Shown piece after piece: positions 8,319-18,400 of a stretch of 64,000 nucleotides of DNA. Origin of the DNA: JTS-RE94 sp041750795 (GTDB taxonomy: Bacteria; Planctomycetota; Planctomycetia; Pirellulales; PALSA-1355). Under the pieces are notes generated by a model. The model worked only from the letters and a program-made list of their open reading frames with translations, made no database searches and was not told the origin of the DNA. Both the position numbers and the translations under genes were made by a program. Every line of letters starts with the position of its first letter. Positions within the stretch are counted from its first letter, which is position 1. The stretch lies in contig JBGSYQ010000064.1 in the NCBI GenBank assembly GCA_041750795.1, positions 1 to 64,000 of the forward strand, read 5' to 3'.

Positions 8319-9788
8319 CTAGCTAGAACCGGCTTTGGCCTTGGCACGCGCTCGCCGCGGGCGCACCCCGTCGTTCAGGTCGGTGGCCGGCGGGCGCCGG
8401 TCGGCATTGGGCTGGGGCATCGGCGCCGAAACCGACTGCCGCCAGGCGACCAGTTTTTCGTGCAACTGCCTGGTTCTGTCCGGCAGTTCGGCCGCACGAT
8501 TCACTCTCTCGCCGGGATCCTCGCTCAGATTATAAAGCTCCAGCCGCCCGTCCTCGAAGAACTCCAGCAGCTTCCAATCGCCCCAGCGAATGGCTCCGGC
8601 GGGCGTGGTTCTCCAGGTCCCGCCCGCGGAACCCAGATAGCCGGGGAAGTGCCAGTACAGCGGCGCTCGGTCGGCCGCGGCTTCGTTCGGCGTCACCAAC
8701 AGGCTGGCATAGCTGTGGCCATCGAGCGTGTATGCCTTGGGCGCGATGGCGCCGGCTACGTCCAGCAGCGTCGGATAAAGATCGACGGAGTTGATGGGCG
8801 CCTGGCACGTTTGACCCGCGGTGATCTTACCCTGCCAGCGGAAAAAATACGGTACGTGTACACCGCCCTCGTACAGCATGCCCTTGCCGCCGCGCAGCGG
8901 AGCATTGTCGGTGATGTCTTTGGCTTGCACCCCTTCGCGAACGTATCCCCCAACGCCGCCGTTGTCGCTGGTGAAGATCACCAGCGTGCTGCCTGCGAGT
9001 TGAAGTTCGTCCAGCGCGGCGACGACGCGTCCGACGCTCTGATCGAGGCTGGCAATCATCGCGGCATACACCGGGTTGCCGTGTCCGCCCGCGGCCGGCT
9101 TGGTTTGGTACCGGCCGATCAAGTCCGCCTTAGCCTCCAGCGGCGTGTGAACGGCAAAGTGCGGCAGATACAGGAAGAACCGCTGGTCCTTGTGGCGGTG
9201 GATAAAGTCGACGGCCCGATCGGTAAGAAAGTCGGCCAGGTATGCGTCGGCGTCGTGCTCCGTCTGGGGATTGGTGGCAAAGTTGAAGTGGCGACCCGAC
9301 GAGATGATCGCCTCATCAAAGCCGCGTTTGCTGGGATGATGCTCGGGATCGTTGCCCAGATGCCATTTGCCGAACATGCCCGTGGCGTAGCCGGCTGCTT
9401 TGAGCGACTGCGCCAGCGTGATTTTGTCGAGCGGCAAATCGGCGACGTTTTCGGCGGGGCGCAAGGGACGGCTTTGCCAGTCGAACCGGTCGATGCTGCC
9501 GACCGTGTAAATGCCGGTGCGCGGCCCGTACTGCCCGCTCAGCAGCGCCGCCCTGGTAGGCTGACAATTGGGACCGCACGTATAGCCGTTGGCAAAGCGC
9601 ACTCCCTCGGCGGCCAGGCGATCGATGTGGGGCGTCTCATAGTAGCCGCTGCCCGTGCAGCCGAGATCGGTGAAGCCCAGGTCGTCCGCGAGGATGAAGA
9701 CGATGTTCGGGGGTTGCTCGGCGGCACCTGCGGTGTGAAAAGCGAGCAGCGCGGCCGTTGCGGCGGCATAGCGAAGGGCGTGCAGCAT
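8319..9788 (-). CDS. Secreted sulfatase (formylglycine type)
   Basis: The protein has 489 residues with a signal peptide ending near GAAEQPPN. The sulfatase core begins with NIVFILADDLGFTDLGC, whose DD binds metal. The catalytic signature CQPTR starts at C75, the cysteine converted to formylglycine; LLSGQYGPRTG follows. FGKWHLG, a loop of active-site residues, and TSDNGG complete the set. The last 25 residues are basic and Pro/Ala-rich. Substrate cannot be read from sequence; sulfated polysaccharide or glycan is likely in planctomycetes. The gene stands alone between the receptor leader and the divergent tetR operon. No sulfatase-maturating enzyme gene is in the window. Confidence 0.93.
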   Translation of the reverse strand: MLHALRYAAATAALLAFHTAGAAEQPPNIVFILADDLGFTDLGCTGSGYYETPHIDRLAAEGVRFANGYTCGPNCQPTRAALLSGQYGPRTGIYTVGSIDRFDWQSRPLRPAENVADLPLDKITLAQSLKAAGYATGMFGKWHLGNDPEHHPSKRGFDEAIISSGRHFNFATNPQTEHDADAYLADFLTDRAVDFIHRHKDQRFFLYLPHFAVHTPLEAKADLIGRYQTKPAAGGHGNPVYAAMIASLDQSVGRVVAALDELQLAGSTLVIFTSDNGGVGGYVREGVQAKDITDNAPLRGGKGMLYEGGVHVPYFFRWQGKITAGQTCQAPINSVDLYPTLLDVAGAIAPKAYTLDGHSYASLLVTPNEAAADRAPLYWHFPGYLGSAGGTWRTTPAGAIRWGDWKLLEFFEDGRLELYNLSEDPGERVNRAAELPDRTRQLHEKLVAWRQSVSAPMPQPNADRRPPATDLNDGVRPRRARAKAKAGSS

Positions 9789-9918
9789 CGGAAAATTATC
9801 CGCTTGGGCATGAGTCGAGTTTGCCTTGCCAGCCGGCGCTCGCCGGGCGTCTCAGGCTACCATGGCGGAGGGAGCGCGACCACCGGGCCAAGCCGGTTCG
9901 AATGCGGATGCGACCTAC

Positions 9919-9948
9919 TTGACCGTGCTCGTGCGACGAGGCTATAGT
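9919..9948 (+). promoter_or_regulatory. Sigma-70-like promoter of the tetR-RND operon
   Basis: TTGACC at 9919-9924 and TATAGT at 9943-9948 are separated by 18 bases. The expected start of transcription falls at about 9955, directly at the palindrome at 9956-9971. Confidence 0.7.
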
Positions 9949-9955
9949 GCAGGCT

Positions 9956-9971
9956 GACTGACTGGTCAGTC
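9956..9971. promoter_or_regulatory. Palindromic operator, probably for the adjacent TetR protein
   Basis: GACTGAC and GTCAGTC form a perfect 7-bp inverted repeat around TG. It overlaps the predicted transcription start and lies 24 bases before the tetR-like gene. That is the standard position for an autoregulatory TetR-family operator. Confidence 0.75.
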
Positions 9972-9994
9972 CGCATCCCACCTGATGGTGCCTT

Positions 9995-10684
9995 ATGGCC
10001 CGCGGCACCGAAAACCGCCCCAAAAAACCCGCCGGCGAAGCCCTCTGGACCCTCCGCAAGGAAGAGATCCTCACCGAAGCTGCGCGCCTGTTTGCCGAAC
10101 GCGGCTACTCCGAGACCGACACCCAACTGCTGGCCGAAACCATCGGCGTCGGCAAGGGCACCGTCTATCGATATTTCCCCAGCAAGCGCGAGCTGTTTCT
10201 GGCCGCCGTCGATCGCGTGATGCGCATGTTGCGCCAACGCGTCGACCTGCGCGTCGAAGGCGTCGAGGATCCGCTGCAGCGCATCGAACGCGGCGTGCGC
10301 GAATTCTTGTCCTTTTTCGCCGAACATCCCGCCTACGTCGAGCTTCTGATTCAGGAACGGGCATTGTTCAAGGACCGCAAGCTCCCCACGTTCATCGAAC
10401 ATCGGCAGATGAACCTGCAGCGCTGGCGCGACATGTACCGCGACCTGATCGCCGACGGACGCGTACGCGATATCCCGCCCGAGGGAATCACCGACGTCGT
10501 CGGCAACTTGCTCTACGGAACCATCTTCATGAATTATTTCAGCGGCCAGGTGGAATCGGCCGAGAAGCAGGCTCGCGAACTCACCAACATCCTGTTCAAC
10601 GGCATTCTCACGGCGCAGGAACGAGCGCGCCGAGCGAGCGAGACGGCCGAGCAATCCACCGAGGCGCCGACGCACGATGCATAA
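9995..10684 (+). CDS. TetR-family transcriptional regulator
   Basis: The protein has 229 residues. The N-terminal helix-turn-helix is typical: ILTEAARLFAERGYSETD, then LLAETIGVGKGTVYRYFPSK and ELFLAAVDRV. The C-terminal part is an all-helical ligand-binding domain with a region (FLSFFAEHPAYVELLIQER) seen in AcrR-like repressors. The gene opens the RND efflux operon and its end overlaps the adaptor start by eight bases, so it very likely represses its own operon through the palindrome at 9956-9971 and releases on binding a pump substrate. Confidence 0.93.
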   Translation: MARGTENRPKKPAGEALWTLRKEEILTEAARLFAERGYSETDTQLLAETIGVGKGTVYRYFPSKRELFLAAVDRVMRMLRQRVDLRVEGVEDPLQRIERGVREFLSFFAEHPAYVELLIQERALFKDRKLPTFIEHRQMNLQRWRDMYRDLIADGRVRDIPPEGITDVVGNLLYGTIFMNYFSGQVESAEKQARELTNILFNGILTAQERARRASETAEQSTEAPTHDA

Positions 10685-11993
10685 GCGAAACCTGGCAATG
10701 ATCGCCATTGGCCTGCTATGGGTATGCGGCTGTGCCGAGCAACCGGCCGGCCCCCAGGCCAATCAGCATGCGCCACCGCCCCTGCCGCCGCCCGAAGTAC
10801 TGGTCGATGTTCCGACCAGCGGCGACGTCGTCGACTACGAAGACTTCACCGGGCGGACCGCCGGCACGCGAATGATCGACATTCGCGCACGGGTCACCGG
10901 CTATGTCTCCAAGATCAACTTTCGCGAACTGGAGGGTCGCGACGTCGAGAAGGGCATGGTGCTCTACGAAATCGACCCGCGCCCCTACCAGGCCGAGGTC
11001 GCCCGGGCAAAAGCTAACTTGTTACAGGCCAGTTCAAAGGCCAAACGCCTCGATCTCGATTTTCGCCGCGCGCAGCAACTGGTGGAGAGCAAGGCCCTCA
11101 CGATCGAGGCCTACGACTTGATCGCCGGCGACCGGGCCCAGGCCCAGGCCGCCGTGGCAATCGAGCAGGCCAATTTGCAGTTGGCTGAGTTGAATCTCAG
11201 CTTTTGCAAAGTCGTCGCACCGATCTCGGGCCGCATCGGCCGCACGCTGGTCGACGCCGGAAACGTCGTCAAGGCCGATGAAACCTCCTTGACGACGATC
11301 GTGCAGATCGACCCGATCTTCGTCTACTTCGAAGTCGACGAACGCTCGCTGCTGCGAATTCGCCGCTATCTGGAGGAAGGTCGACTGAACTCATCCGACG
11401 GCACGGGCGTGGACGTGATGATGGGACTTGCCGACGACGACGGGCATCCGTACGCCGGTTACGTGAACTTTCTCGACAATCAACTCGACGCCGGCACCGG
11501 CACGCTGCAGGTGCGCGGCATATTTCGCAACCCGGGCCACACGCTGCGGCCAGGGCTGTTCGTGCGCGTGCGACTGCCGATCGGCCAACCGTATCGCGCC
11601 CTGTTGGTCGCCGAGGAGGCGCTGGGCACCGACCAGGGGCAGAAGTACGTTTACGTTGTCGATGATGAAAACAAAGCGCAGTATCGCCGCATCGAGATCG
11701 GCAAGCTCCAGGACGGACGGCGTGTCGTGCTCAAAGGGCTCGAGGCCGGCGAGCGCGTGGTCGTCAGCGGATTGCAGCGCGTTCGCCCGGGAGCTAGCGT
11801 GCAGCCGAAAATGATCGAAACAGCCCAGCATCAGCACGCGGCCGGGGACGGACCGGCAGACGTGGCCGAGGCGCCGACCGAAACCAACGTGTTGCCCGCG
11901 AAAACGCGTACGCCGGCCGAACGATCGGAAGCAGCGCGAACCGCGCCGCGCCCGGCACGCGAGTCGGCGGCGGGATCTCCCTTGGCCCGGTAA
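10677..11993 (+). CDS. RND efflux periplasmic adaptor lipoprotein (HlyD/MexA type)
   Basis: The protein has 438 residues. The start has a lipoprotein signal, with C19 (WVCGC) the likely lipidated residue, followed by a Pro-rich linker. The order is that of membrane-fusion proteins: barrel-sandwich half (FTGRTAGTRMIDIRARVTG), an alpha-hairpin rich in Ala/Gln/Lys (about 100-160), the second lipoyl half (VVAPISGRIGRTLVDAGNVV), then beta-barrel and membrane-proximal domains ending with VVVSGLQRVRPGASV. The last 60 residues are low-complexity. It should join the inner-membrane pumps encoded next to an outer-membrane channel. No TolC-like gene is present here, so the channel must come from elsewhere. 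Confidence 0.93.
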   Translation: MHKRNLAMIAIGLLWVCGCAEQPAGPQANQHAPPPLPPPEVLVDVPTSGDVVDYEDFTGRTAGTRMIDIRARVTGYVSKINFRELEGRDVEKGMVLYEIDPRPYQAEVARAKANLLQASSKAKRLDLDFRRAQQLVESKALTIEAYDLIAGDRAQAQAAVAIEQANLQLAELNLSFCKVVAPISGRIGRTLVDAGNVVKADETSLTTIVQIDPIFVYFEVDERSLLRIRRYLEEGRLNSSDGTGVDVMMGLADDDGHPYAGYVNFLDNQLDAGTGTLQVRGIFRNPGHTLRPGLFVRVRLPIGQPYRALLVAEEALGTDQGQKYVYVVDDENKAQYRRIEIGKLQDGRRVVLKGLEAGERVVVSGLQRVRPGASVQPKMIETAQHQHAAGDGPADVAEAPTETNVLPAKTRTPAERSEAARTAPRPARESAAGSPLAR

Positions 11994-12035
11994 CGCTCCG
12001 ACGCGCAACGTTTCGCCCACGAAAGTGAATCGGCC

Positions 12036-15000
12036 GTGATTGCTCGGTTTTTTGTCGATCGTCCGATCTTTGCCTGCGTGCTGTCGATCGCCATCACGCT
12101 GGCCGGCGGCATTGCCCTGGTCAACTTGCCGCTGGCGCAGTTTCCCAACATCTCGCCGCCAAACGTGGGCGTGCAATGCGTCTATCCCGGCGCCAATGCC
12201 GAGGACGTGGCCGGTGCCGTCGCCGCGCCGATCGAGCAGCAGATCAACGGTGTCGAGGGCATGCTCTACATGTCGTCGAGCTGCACGAACGACGGCCAAT
12301 ACAGCTTGAACATCACCTTCGAGCACGGCACGAACCTGAACGTGGCCCAGGTGCTGGTGCAAAACCGCGTGGCCTTGGCCATCCCCTCGCTGCCCGACGC
12401 CATCAAGCAGCGCGGCGTCACCGTGCAAAAGCGCTCGCCCGACGTGTTGATGGGCGCCGCCCTCATGTCGCCCAGCGGCCAGTACGACCAGCTATACCTG
12501 AGCAATTATGCCAAAACGCGCATTCGCGATGAACTGATGCGCTTGCCGGGAGTGGCCGACGTGCGCCTGTCGGGACAGCGCGATTACGCCATGCGCGTGT
12601 GGCTCAATCCGGAAACGCTGGCGGCGCGAGACCTGACAGCCGGCGACGTGGTGCAAGCCATCCGCGATCAGAACAGCGAAGTGGCCATCGGCACGATCGG
12701 CGCTCCGCCGCTCAACGAAGACCAGGTGTTCGCGCGCACGCTCTCGGCGTTGGGCCGGCTGGAAACCGTCGAGCAGTTTGCGGACATCGTGCTCAAAGCG
12801 TCCGACGACGGACGCATCGTGCGGCTCAAGGACGTCGCACGAGTGGAGCTGGGTTCCGACAACCAGGACGTCAGCGTGCGCTACAACGGCCACGAGGCCG
12901 TCTTTCTGGTCGTCACCCAGATGTCGAGCGCCAACGCGCTGGACGTGCACGAGGCTGTTATCGACAAGATGAACGAGCTGCAACGGGATTTTCCTGAAGG
13001 GATCATCTGGACCATCAATTTCGACACCACGGTCTATACCAGTGAATCGATCCGCGAGGTTTTCAAGGCCCTGCGCGACGCCATCGTGCTGGTGGCCATC
13101 GTGGTGCTGGTGTTCCTGCAAAACTGGCGGTCCGCCATCATCCCGCTCGTGACGGTGCCCGTGGCCGTGGTGGGGACGTTCGCGGCCATGCTGGCGTTCG
13201 ACTTCAGCTTGAACAACCTGACGCTGTTCGGGTTGGTGCTGGCAATCGGCATCGTGGTGGACGACGCGATCGTGGTGGTCGAGGCGGTGGAACATCACAT
13301 CGCCGCCGGCAAGTCGCCGCGCGAGGCCACGCTCGTAGCCATGCGGCAGGTGTCCGGGCCGGTTGTCGCGGTAGGGCTGGTGCTCAGCGCGGTGTTCGTG
13401 CCGTGCGCGTTCGTGAGCGGCATCACCGGGAAGTTCTTTCAGCAATTCGCACTGACGATCGCCGTGTCGACGATCATCTCGGCGTTCAATTCGCTGACGC
13501 TCAGCCCGGCATTGTGCGCGCTGGTGTTGCGTCCGCGCGGCTCGAAGCCGACGCCGCCGTTTCCCTGGCTGGCGTTTGCCGTGGCCGGCGGCTGGCTGGG
13601 CTGGGTGATGCTGCCCGAGCTTGCCGCCGATCGCCTGGGCATCGACTCGACCTCGTCCGCGTGGACCCGCGGGATCATGTGCGCCGCCGGAACCGTGGTC
13701 GGCGCCCTGGTGAGCTGGCCGGTGAATCAGATCTTGCGGGCCGCGTTTCGGCTGTTCAACTACGGATTCGATGCTTTCACCACGCTCTATCTGTGGATCG
13801 TGGGCAAGTTGCTTTACGTCACGGTGTTGGTGTTGGTCGTGTATGGCGGACTGCTGGCCGTTACGTACGACAAGTTCGCCAGCACCCCCAAGGGCTTCAT
13901 CCCTCAGCAGGACATGGGCTATTTGCTGGTGACCGTGCAGTTGCCCGACTCGGCCTCGGTCGAACGGACCGCCAGGGTCATGCGGCAGATCGAAGCCCAG
14001 GCGTCGGCCATTCCCGGCGTCCACCACGTGACGGCCATTTCGGGCGAGTCGTTCGCCACCGGGGCCGCCGGGTCCAACTTCGGCTCGATGTTCGTCGGCT
14101 TCGATCCCTACGACGAGCGCCGCGAGCAGAGCCGCTCGAGCGGCGCCATCGTGGAAAAGCTGAAGCTAGGCTTCGAACTAATTCCCGACGCCAAGGTGCA
14201 GGTGTTTCCACCGCCCCCCATGCGCGGCGTGGGACGTGCCGGCGGCTTTACGCTGATGGTCGAGGATCGCAGCGCCCTGGGCTCCGACACGCTGCAAGCG
14301 CAGACCGAGGAGCTCGTCGCACGGGCCACCGAGCACCCCAGCCTGACGAACTTGTTCTCCGTTTTTCGGGCCAACGTGCCGATGCTCGAAGTCGATCCGA
14401 GTCCGCGCGAAGTGGCGATGAAGCGCGTCAATCTGCGAGACTTCGCCGAAACGCTGACGGTCTTCCAGGGATCGCTGCACGTCAACGACTTCAATCTGCT
14501 GGGACGCACCTGGAAAGTGATCGTGCAGGCCGAGCATGCATTTCGTGACGAAGTCGAGGACATCGCCCGGCTCAAGGTTCGCAATGCCGAAGGCGCGATG
14601 GTCCCGCTCGGCTCGCTGGCCACCGTGAAGCAGGTCAACGGGCCGCTGGTGGTGAACCGTTACAACATGTACCCGGCCGCATCGATCACCGGCGCGGCCC
14701 AGCCGGGCACCAGTTCCGGCGATTCGCTCAAAGTGATGGAACAACTGGCCACGGCCACGCTGCCGTCGACGATGGCGTTCGAGTGGACCGAGCTGGCGTA
14801 CTTGGAATTGAAGGCCGGCAACACCGCCATGGTGATCTTCGGCTTCGCCGTGGCGATGGTGTTTCTGGTGCTGGCGGCCCAATACGAAAGTTGGTCGTTG
14901 CCGCTGGCGGTGATCCTGGTGGTGCCGATGTGCCTGTTGAGCGCCATCATCGGCGTCAACCTGGCCGGCCAGGACATCAACATCTTCACTCAAATTGGCT

Positions 15001-15467
15001 TCGTCGTGCTGGTGGGGCTGGCCAGCAAGAACGCGATTCTGATCGTGGAATTCGCCAAGCACATGCGCGAAAACGGCGAGTCGCGCCGCCATGCCACGCT
15101 CGAAGCGTGCCGACTGCGCCTGCGGCCCATCATCATGACGTCGTGCGCGTTCATCTTGGGCGCCGCGCCGTTGATGATCGCCCACGGTGCGGGGGCGGAA
15201 ATGCGACAAACGCTGGGCACGGCCGTGTTCAGCGGGATGGTCGGCGTGACGCTGTTCGGCATCTTTCTCACGCCGGTGTTCTTCACCACCATCGACTGGC
15301 TGGGCGGAACGCGAATGTTTGCCTCGCGCCTGGCACGGCGCGGCGCCCAGCTTTCACTCGGCCTGCTCACCTTGCGGCCGATACGACGATTGCGCGAAAA
15401 GCTGTACAAGCCATCGCCACCCCACTACAAACCGCCTGCGCGCCGCGAGCGCGTCACCCACGAGTAG
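12036..15467 (+). CDS. RND multidrug efflux transporter, inner-membrane pump 1 (HAE1 type)
   Basis: The protein has 1143 residues and a GTG start. It opens with MIARFFVDRPIFACVLSIAI, the usual N-terminus of AcrB-like pumps. The proton-relay acidic pair is in TM4 (GIVVDDAIVVVEAV) and the relay lysine in TM10 (GLASKNAILIVEFAK). The pore-domain region LPGVADVRLSG and other motifs are normal. It is about 90 residues longer than AcrB, mainly from an insert of some 75 residues between TM6 and TM7 (about 13531-13755) holding two extra hydrophobic stretches. The start lies 42 bases after the adaptor stop. It likely works with pump 2, which is 7 bases downstream. Confidence 0.94.
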   Translation: MIARFFVDRPIFACVLSIAITLAGGIALVNLPLAQFPNISPPNVGVQCVYPGANAEDVAGAVAAPIEQQINGVEGMLYMSSSCTNDGQYSLNITFEHGTNLNVAQVLVQNRVALAIPSLPDAIKQRGVTVQKRSPDVLMGAALMSPSGQYDQLYLSNYAKTRIRDELMRLPGVADVRLSGQRDYAMRVWLNPETLAARDLTAGDVVQAIRDQNSEVAIGTIGAPPLNEDQVFARTLSALGRLETVEQFADIVLKASDDGRIVRLKDVARVELGSDNQDVSVRYNGHEAVFLVVTQMSSANALDVHEAVIDKMNELQRDFPEGIIWTINFDTTVYTSESIREVFKALRDAIVLVAIVVLVFLQNWRSAIIPLVTVPVAVVGTFAAMLAFDFSLNNLTLFGLVLAIGIVVDDAIVVVEAVEHHIAAGKSPREATLVAMRQVSGPVVAVGLVLSAVFVPCAFVSGITGKFFQQFALTIAVSTIISAFNSLTLSPALCALVLRPRGSKPTPPFPWLAFAVAGGWLGWVMLPELAADRLGIDSTSSAWTRGIMCAAGTVVGALVSWPVNQILRAAFRLFNYGFDAFTTLYLWIVGKLLYVTVLVLVVYGGLLAVTYDKFASTPKGFIPQQDMGYLLVTVQLPDSASVERTARVMRQIEAQASAIPGVHHVTAISGESFATGAAGSNFGSMFVGFDPYDERREQSRSSGAIVEKLKLGFELIPDAKVQVFPPPPMRGVGRAGGFTLMVEDRSALGSDTLQAQTEELVARATEHPSLTNLFSVFRANVPMLEVDPSPREVAMKRVNLRDFAETLTVFQGSLHVNDFNLLGRTWKVIVQAEHAFRDEVEDIARLKVRNAEGAMVPLGSLATVKQVNGPLVVNRYNMYPAASITGAAQPGTSSGDSLKVMEQLATATLPSTMAFEWTELAYLELKAGNTAMVIFGFAVAMVFLVLAAQYESWSLPLAVILVVPMCLLSAIIGVNLAGQDINIFTQIGFVVLVGLASKNAILIVEFAKHMRENGESRRHATLEACRLRLRPIIMTSCAFILGAAPLMIAHGAGAEMRQTLGTAVFSGMVGVTLFGIFLTPVFFTTIDWLGGTRMFASRLARRGAQLSLGLLTLRPIRRLREKLYKPSPPHYKPPARRERVTHE

Positions 15468-15475
15468 AACTCGCC

Positions 15476-18400
15476 GTGTTCTCCAACTTCTTCATCAGCC
15501 GTCCGATCTTTGCCAGCGTGATGTCGATCGTCATCACGCTGGCCGGCGGCATTGCGCTGTTCACGCTGCCCATCGCGCAATACCCGGAGATCGCGCCCCC
15601 CACGGTCGAAGTCTCCGCGTCCTATCCGGGCGCCAACGCGCGCGTGATGGTCGACACCGTGGCGGCGCCGATCGAAGAGCGGGTCAACGGCGTGGAAGAC
15701 ATGCTCTACATGTCGTCGCAGTGTACCAACGACGGGACGTATACGCTGACCGTGACCTTTGCCAACGGCGTCGATCTGAACATGGCACAGGTGCTGGTGC
15801 AAAACCGCGTGGCGCTGGCGCAACCAATCTTGCCGGAGCTGGTACAGCGGCGCGGCGTGAGCGTCAAGAAAAAATCGCCCAGCGTGTTGATGATCGTCAA
15901 CCTGTTCTCGCCCGACGATTCACGCGACAGCCTGTACCTGAGCAACTATGCGACCATTCAACTGAAGGACGAATTGTCGCGCGTGCCGGGCGTCGGCGAT
16001 ATCACCTACCTGGGCCAGCGCAACTACAGCATGCGACTCTGGCTCGACCCGGAAAAAATGGCCTCGCGCAACCTGTCGGTCGCCGACGTCACCACGGCCA
16101 TCGAGCAGCAGAACACGCAAGTCGCAGCCGGGCAAGTCGGTCAGCCGCCGGTCAATACCGGGCAGGTGTTCCAGTTCACCGTCAGCACCATGGGACGCCT
16201 GGCCGATCCCGACGAGTTCGCCGACATGATCTTGAAGACCGATGCCAGCGGCCGCCTGGTGCGCCTGCGCGACGTGGCGCGGATTGAACTAGGCGCCGAG
16301 GGCTACGACCAGACCTGCCGGCTCAACGGCATGCCATCGGTGGCGCTCTCGATCTATCAGTTGCCTGGCTCCAACGCGCTGGAAATCGCCGAGCAGGTCA
16401 AGGAAAAGATGGTCGGCCTGAAGGCGCGCTTTCCCACCGGCGTCGACTACGCCATCGTCTACGACACGACGCCGTTCATCACCGAGTCGATCAACGAAGT
16501 GTTCAAGGCGCTGCGCGATGCGATCGTGCTGGTGGCGATCGTGGTGCTGGTGTTTCTGCAAAACTGGCGCTCGGCCATCATCCCCCTGGTGGCCGTGCCG
16601 GTGGCGATCGTCGGCACGTTTGCCGTGATGGCGGCCATGGGCTTCAGTCTCAACAACTTCACGCTGTTCGGGTTGGTGCTGGCCATCGGCATCGTGGTGG
16701 ACGACGCCATCGTGGTGGTGGAGGCCGTGGGCTATCACATCGAGCACGGGCTGTCGCCGCGCGACGCCACGATCCGAGCCATGAGCCAGGTGTCCGGGCC
16801 GGTGATCGCCGTGGGCCTGGTGCTCAGCGCCGTGTTCGTGCCGTGCGCCTTCATCACCGGCATCATGGGGCAGTTCTTCCGGCAGTTCGCGCTGACGATC
16901 GCAGTATCGATGGTGATCTCGACGATCAACTCGCTGACGCTCAGTCCCGCGCTGACGGCGCTGTTGCTACGCCCGCGCGAAAAGGGCTCTGGACCGCCGT
17001 TGCCTTGGCTGGCATATGTTCTGGTCGGCGGTTGGCTGGGCTGGGAATACGTTTCCCCCTGGTTGATTGCGGGCGGCCACCTCGCCTGGATCGCACCGGA
17101 CCACATGCCCTGGGTGGCCATGCTGCTGGCAGCGGCGGCCGGCGGCATCGTGAGCTGGCCCGTCAATCAAGTGTTGCGGTTGGTGTTTCGGACGTTCAAC
17201 CTGGCGTTCGACGTTTCCACCAACGTCTACTTGTTCTTCGTCGGCAAAATGCTGCGCGTCAGCCTGCTGGTGCTGGTGGTGTATGGCGGCCTGCTGTATC
17301 TGACGTATACGAATTTTCTTGCCGCGCCAAAGGGCTTCATTCCCACGCAGGACAAGGGGTATCTGCTCGTCAATCTGCAATTGCCCGATTCGTCCAGCGT
17401 GACCCGCACCGAAGAGGCCATGCGCCGCGTCGAGGAAGTCGTGCGCACGTCGCCCGGCGTCAAGCATACGGTTTCGATCTCCGGCCAGTCGATGCTGTTG
17501 GGCGCCAACGCTCCGAACTTCGGCGCCATGTACATCATGCTCGACGACTTCCACCACCGCCTGGCGCCGGAGCTTTCGGCCGATGCACTGGCGGCCCGCT
17601 TGCAACGCACGCTGCAAGCCCAGATCGTCGACGGGTTGGTGAACGTGCTGGGAGCGCCGCCGCTGGAGGGTCTGGGTACGTCCGGCGGATTCAAATTGAT
17701 GATCGAAGATCGCGGCAACACCGGGCTCGACGCGCTGCAGGAGACGGCCGACCGTGTCGTGGAGGCGGCCGAGCAGGCGCCCGAGTTGTCCAATCCCTTC
17801 ACCAGCTTCCGCGCCCAGACGCCATGGCTCTATCTCGACATCGATCGCACCGAGGCCAAGGTGCTGGGCGTGCCCATGGCCGAGGTCTTCAACACCTTGC
17901 AGGTCTATCTGGGATCGCTGTACGTCAACGACTTCAACCTGTTCGGGCGCACCTGGCAGGTGAACGTGCAGGCCGACCGGCATTTTCGCGAGCAGATCGA
18001 GGATCTCAAGCAACTTCGCGTGCGCAACGACCGCGGACGCATGGTGCCCTTGAGCGCGTTTGCATCGGTGCGCGAGGTGACCGGCCCGGTGCTTATCGCG
18101 CGGCACAATCTCTACTCGGCGGCGCCTGTCATCTGCAACGCGGCTCCCGGCGTCAGTTCGGGCCAGGCCATCGAGCGATTGGAAGACGTGGTCCAACAGC
18201 AGCTCAATTGGTCGATGCGCTACGAATGGACCGAGTTGGCCCTGCTGCAGTTGCAGACGGGCAACACGGCCATGATCGCTCTGTTGTTGGCCGTGGTGCT
18301 GGTGTTTCTGGTGCTGGCGGCACAATATGAAAGCTGGGCGCTGCCGCTGGCGGTGATCCTCGTTGTGCCGATGTGCCTGCTGTGCTCGATCGTGGCCGTG

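Noticed and set aside
7877..8347. Minus-strand frame of 156 codons in the receptor leader
   Set aside because: Overlaps the preceding sulfatase end, is rich in Arg and Ser, and lacks a ribosome-binding site; treated as non-coding leader.
9885..9915. tRNA-like T-loop (GGTTCGAAT)
   Set aside because: No acceptor, D or anticodon arms can be drawn around it; it is a chance match in the sulfatase-tetR spacer.
14783..15475. N-terminal extension of RND pump 2 into pump 1
   Set aside because: The frame is open, but it runs inside pump 1 and has no RND sequence; GTG at 15476 gives the family N-terminus.
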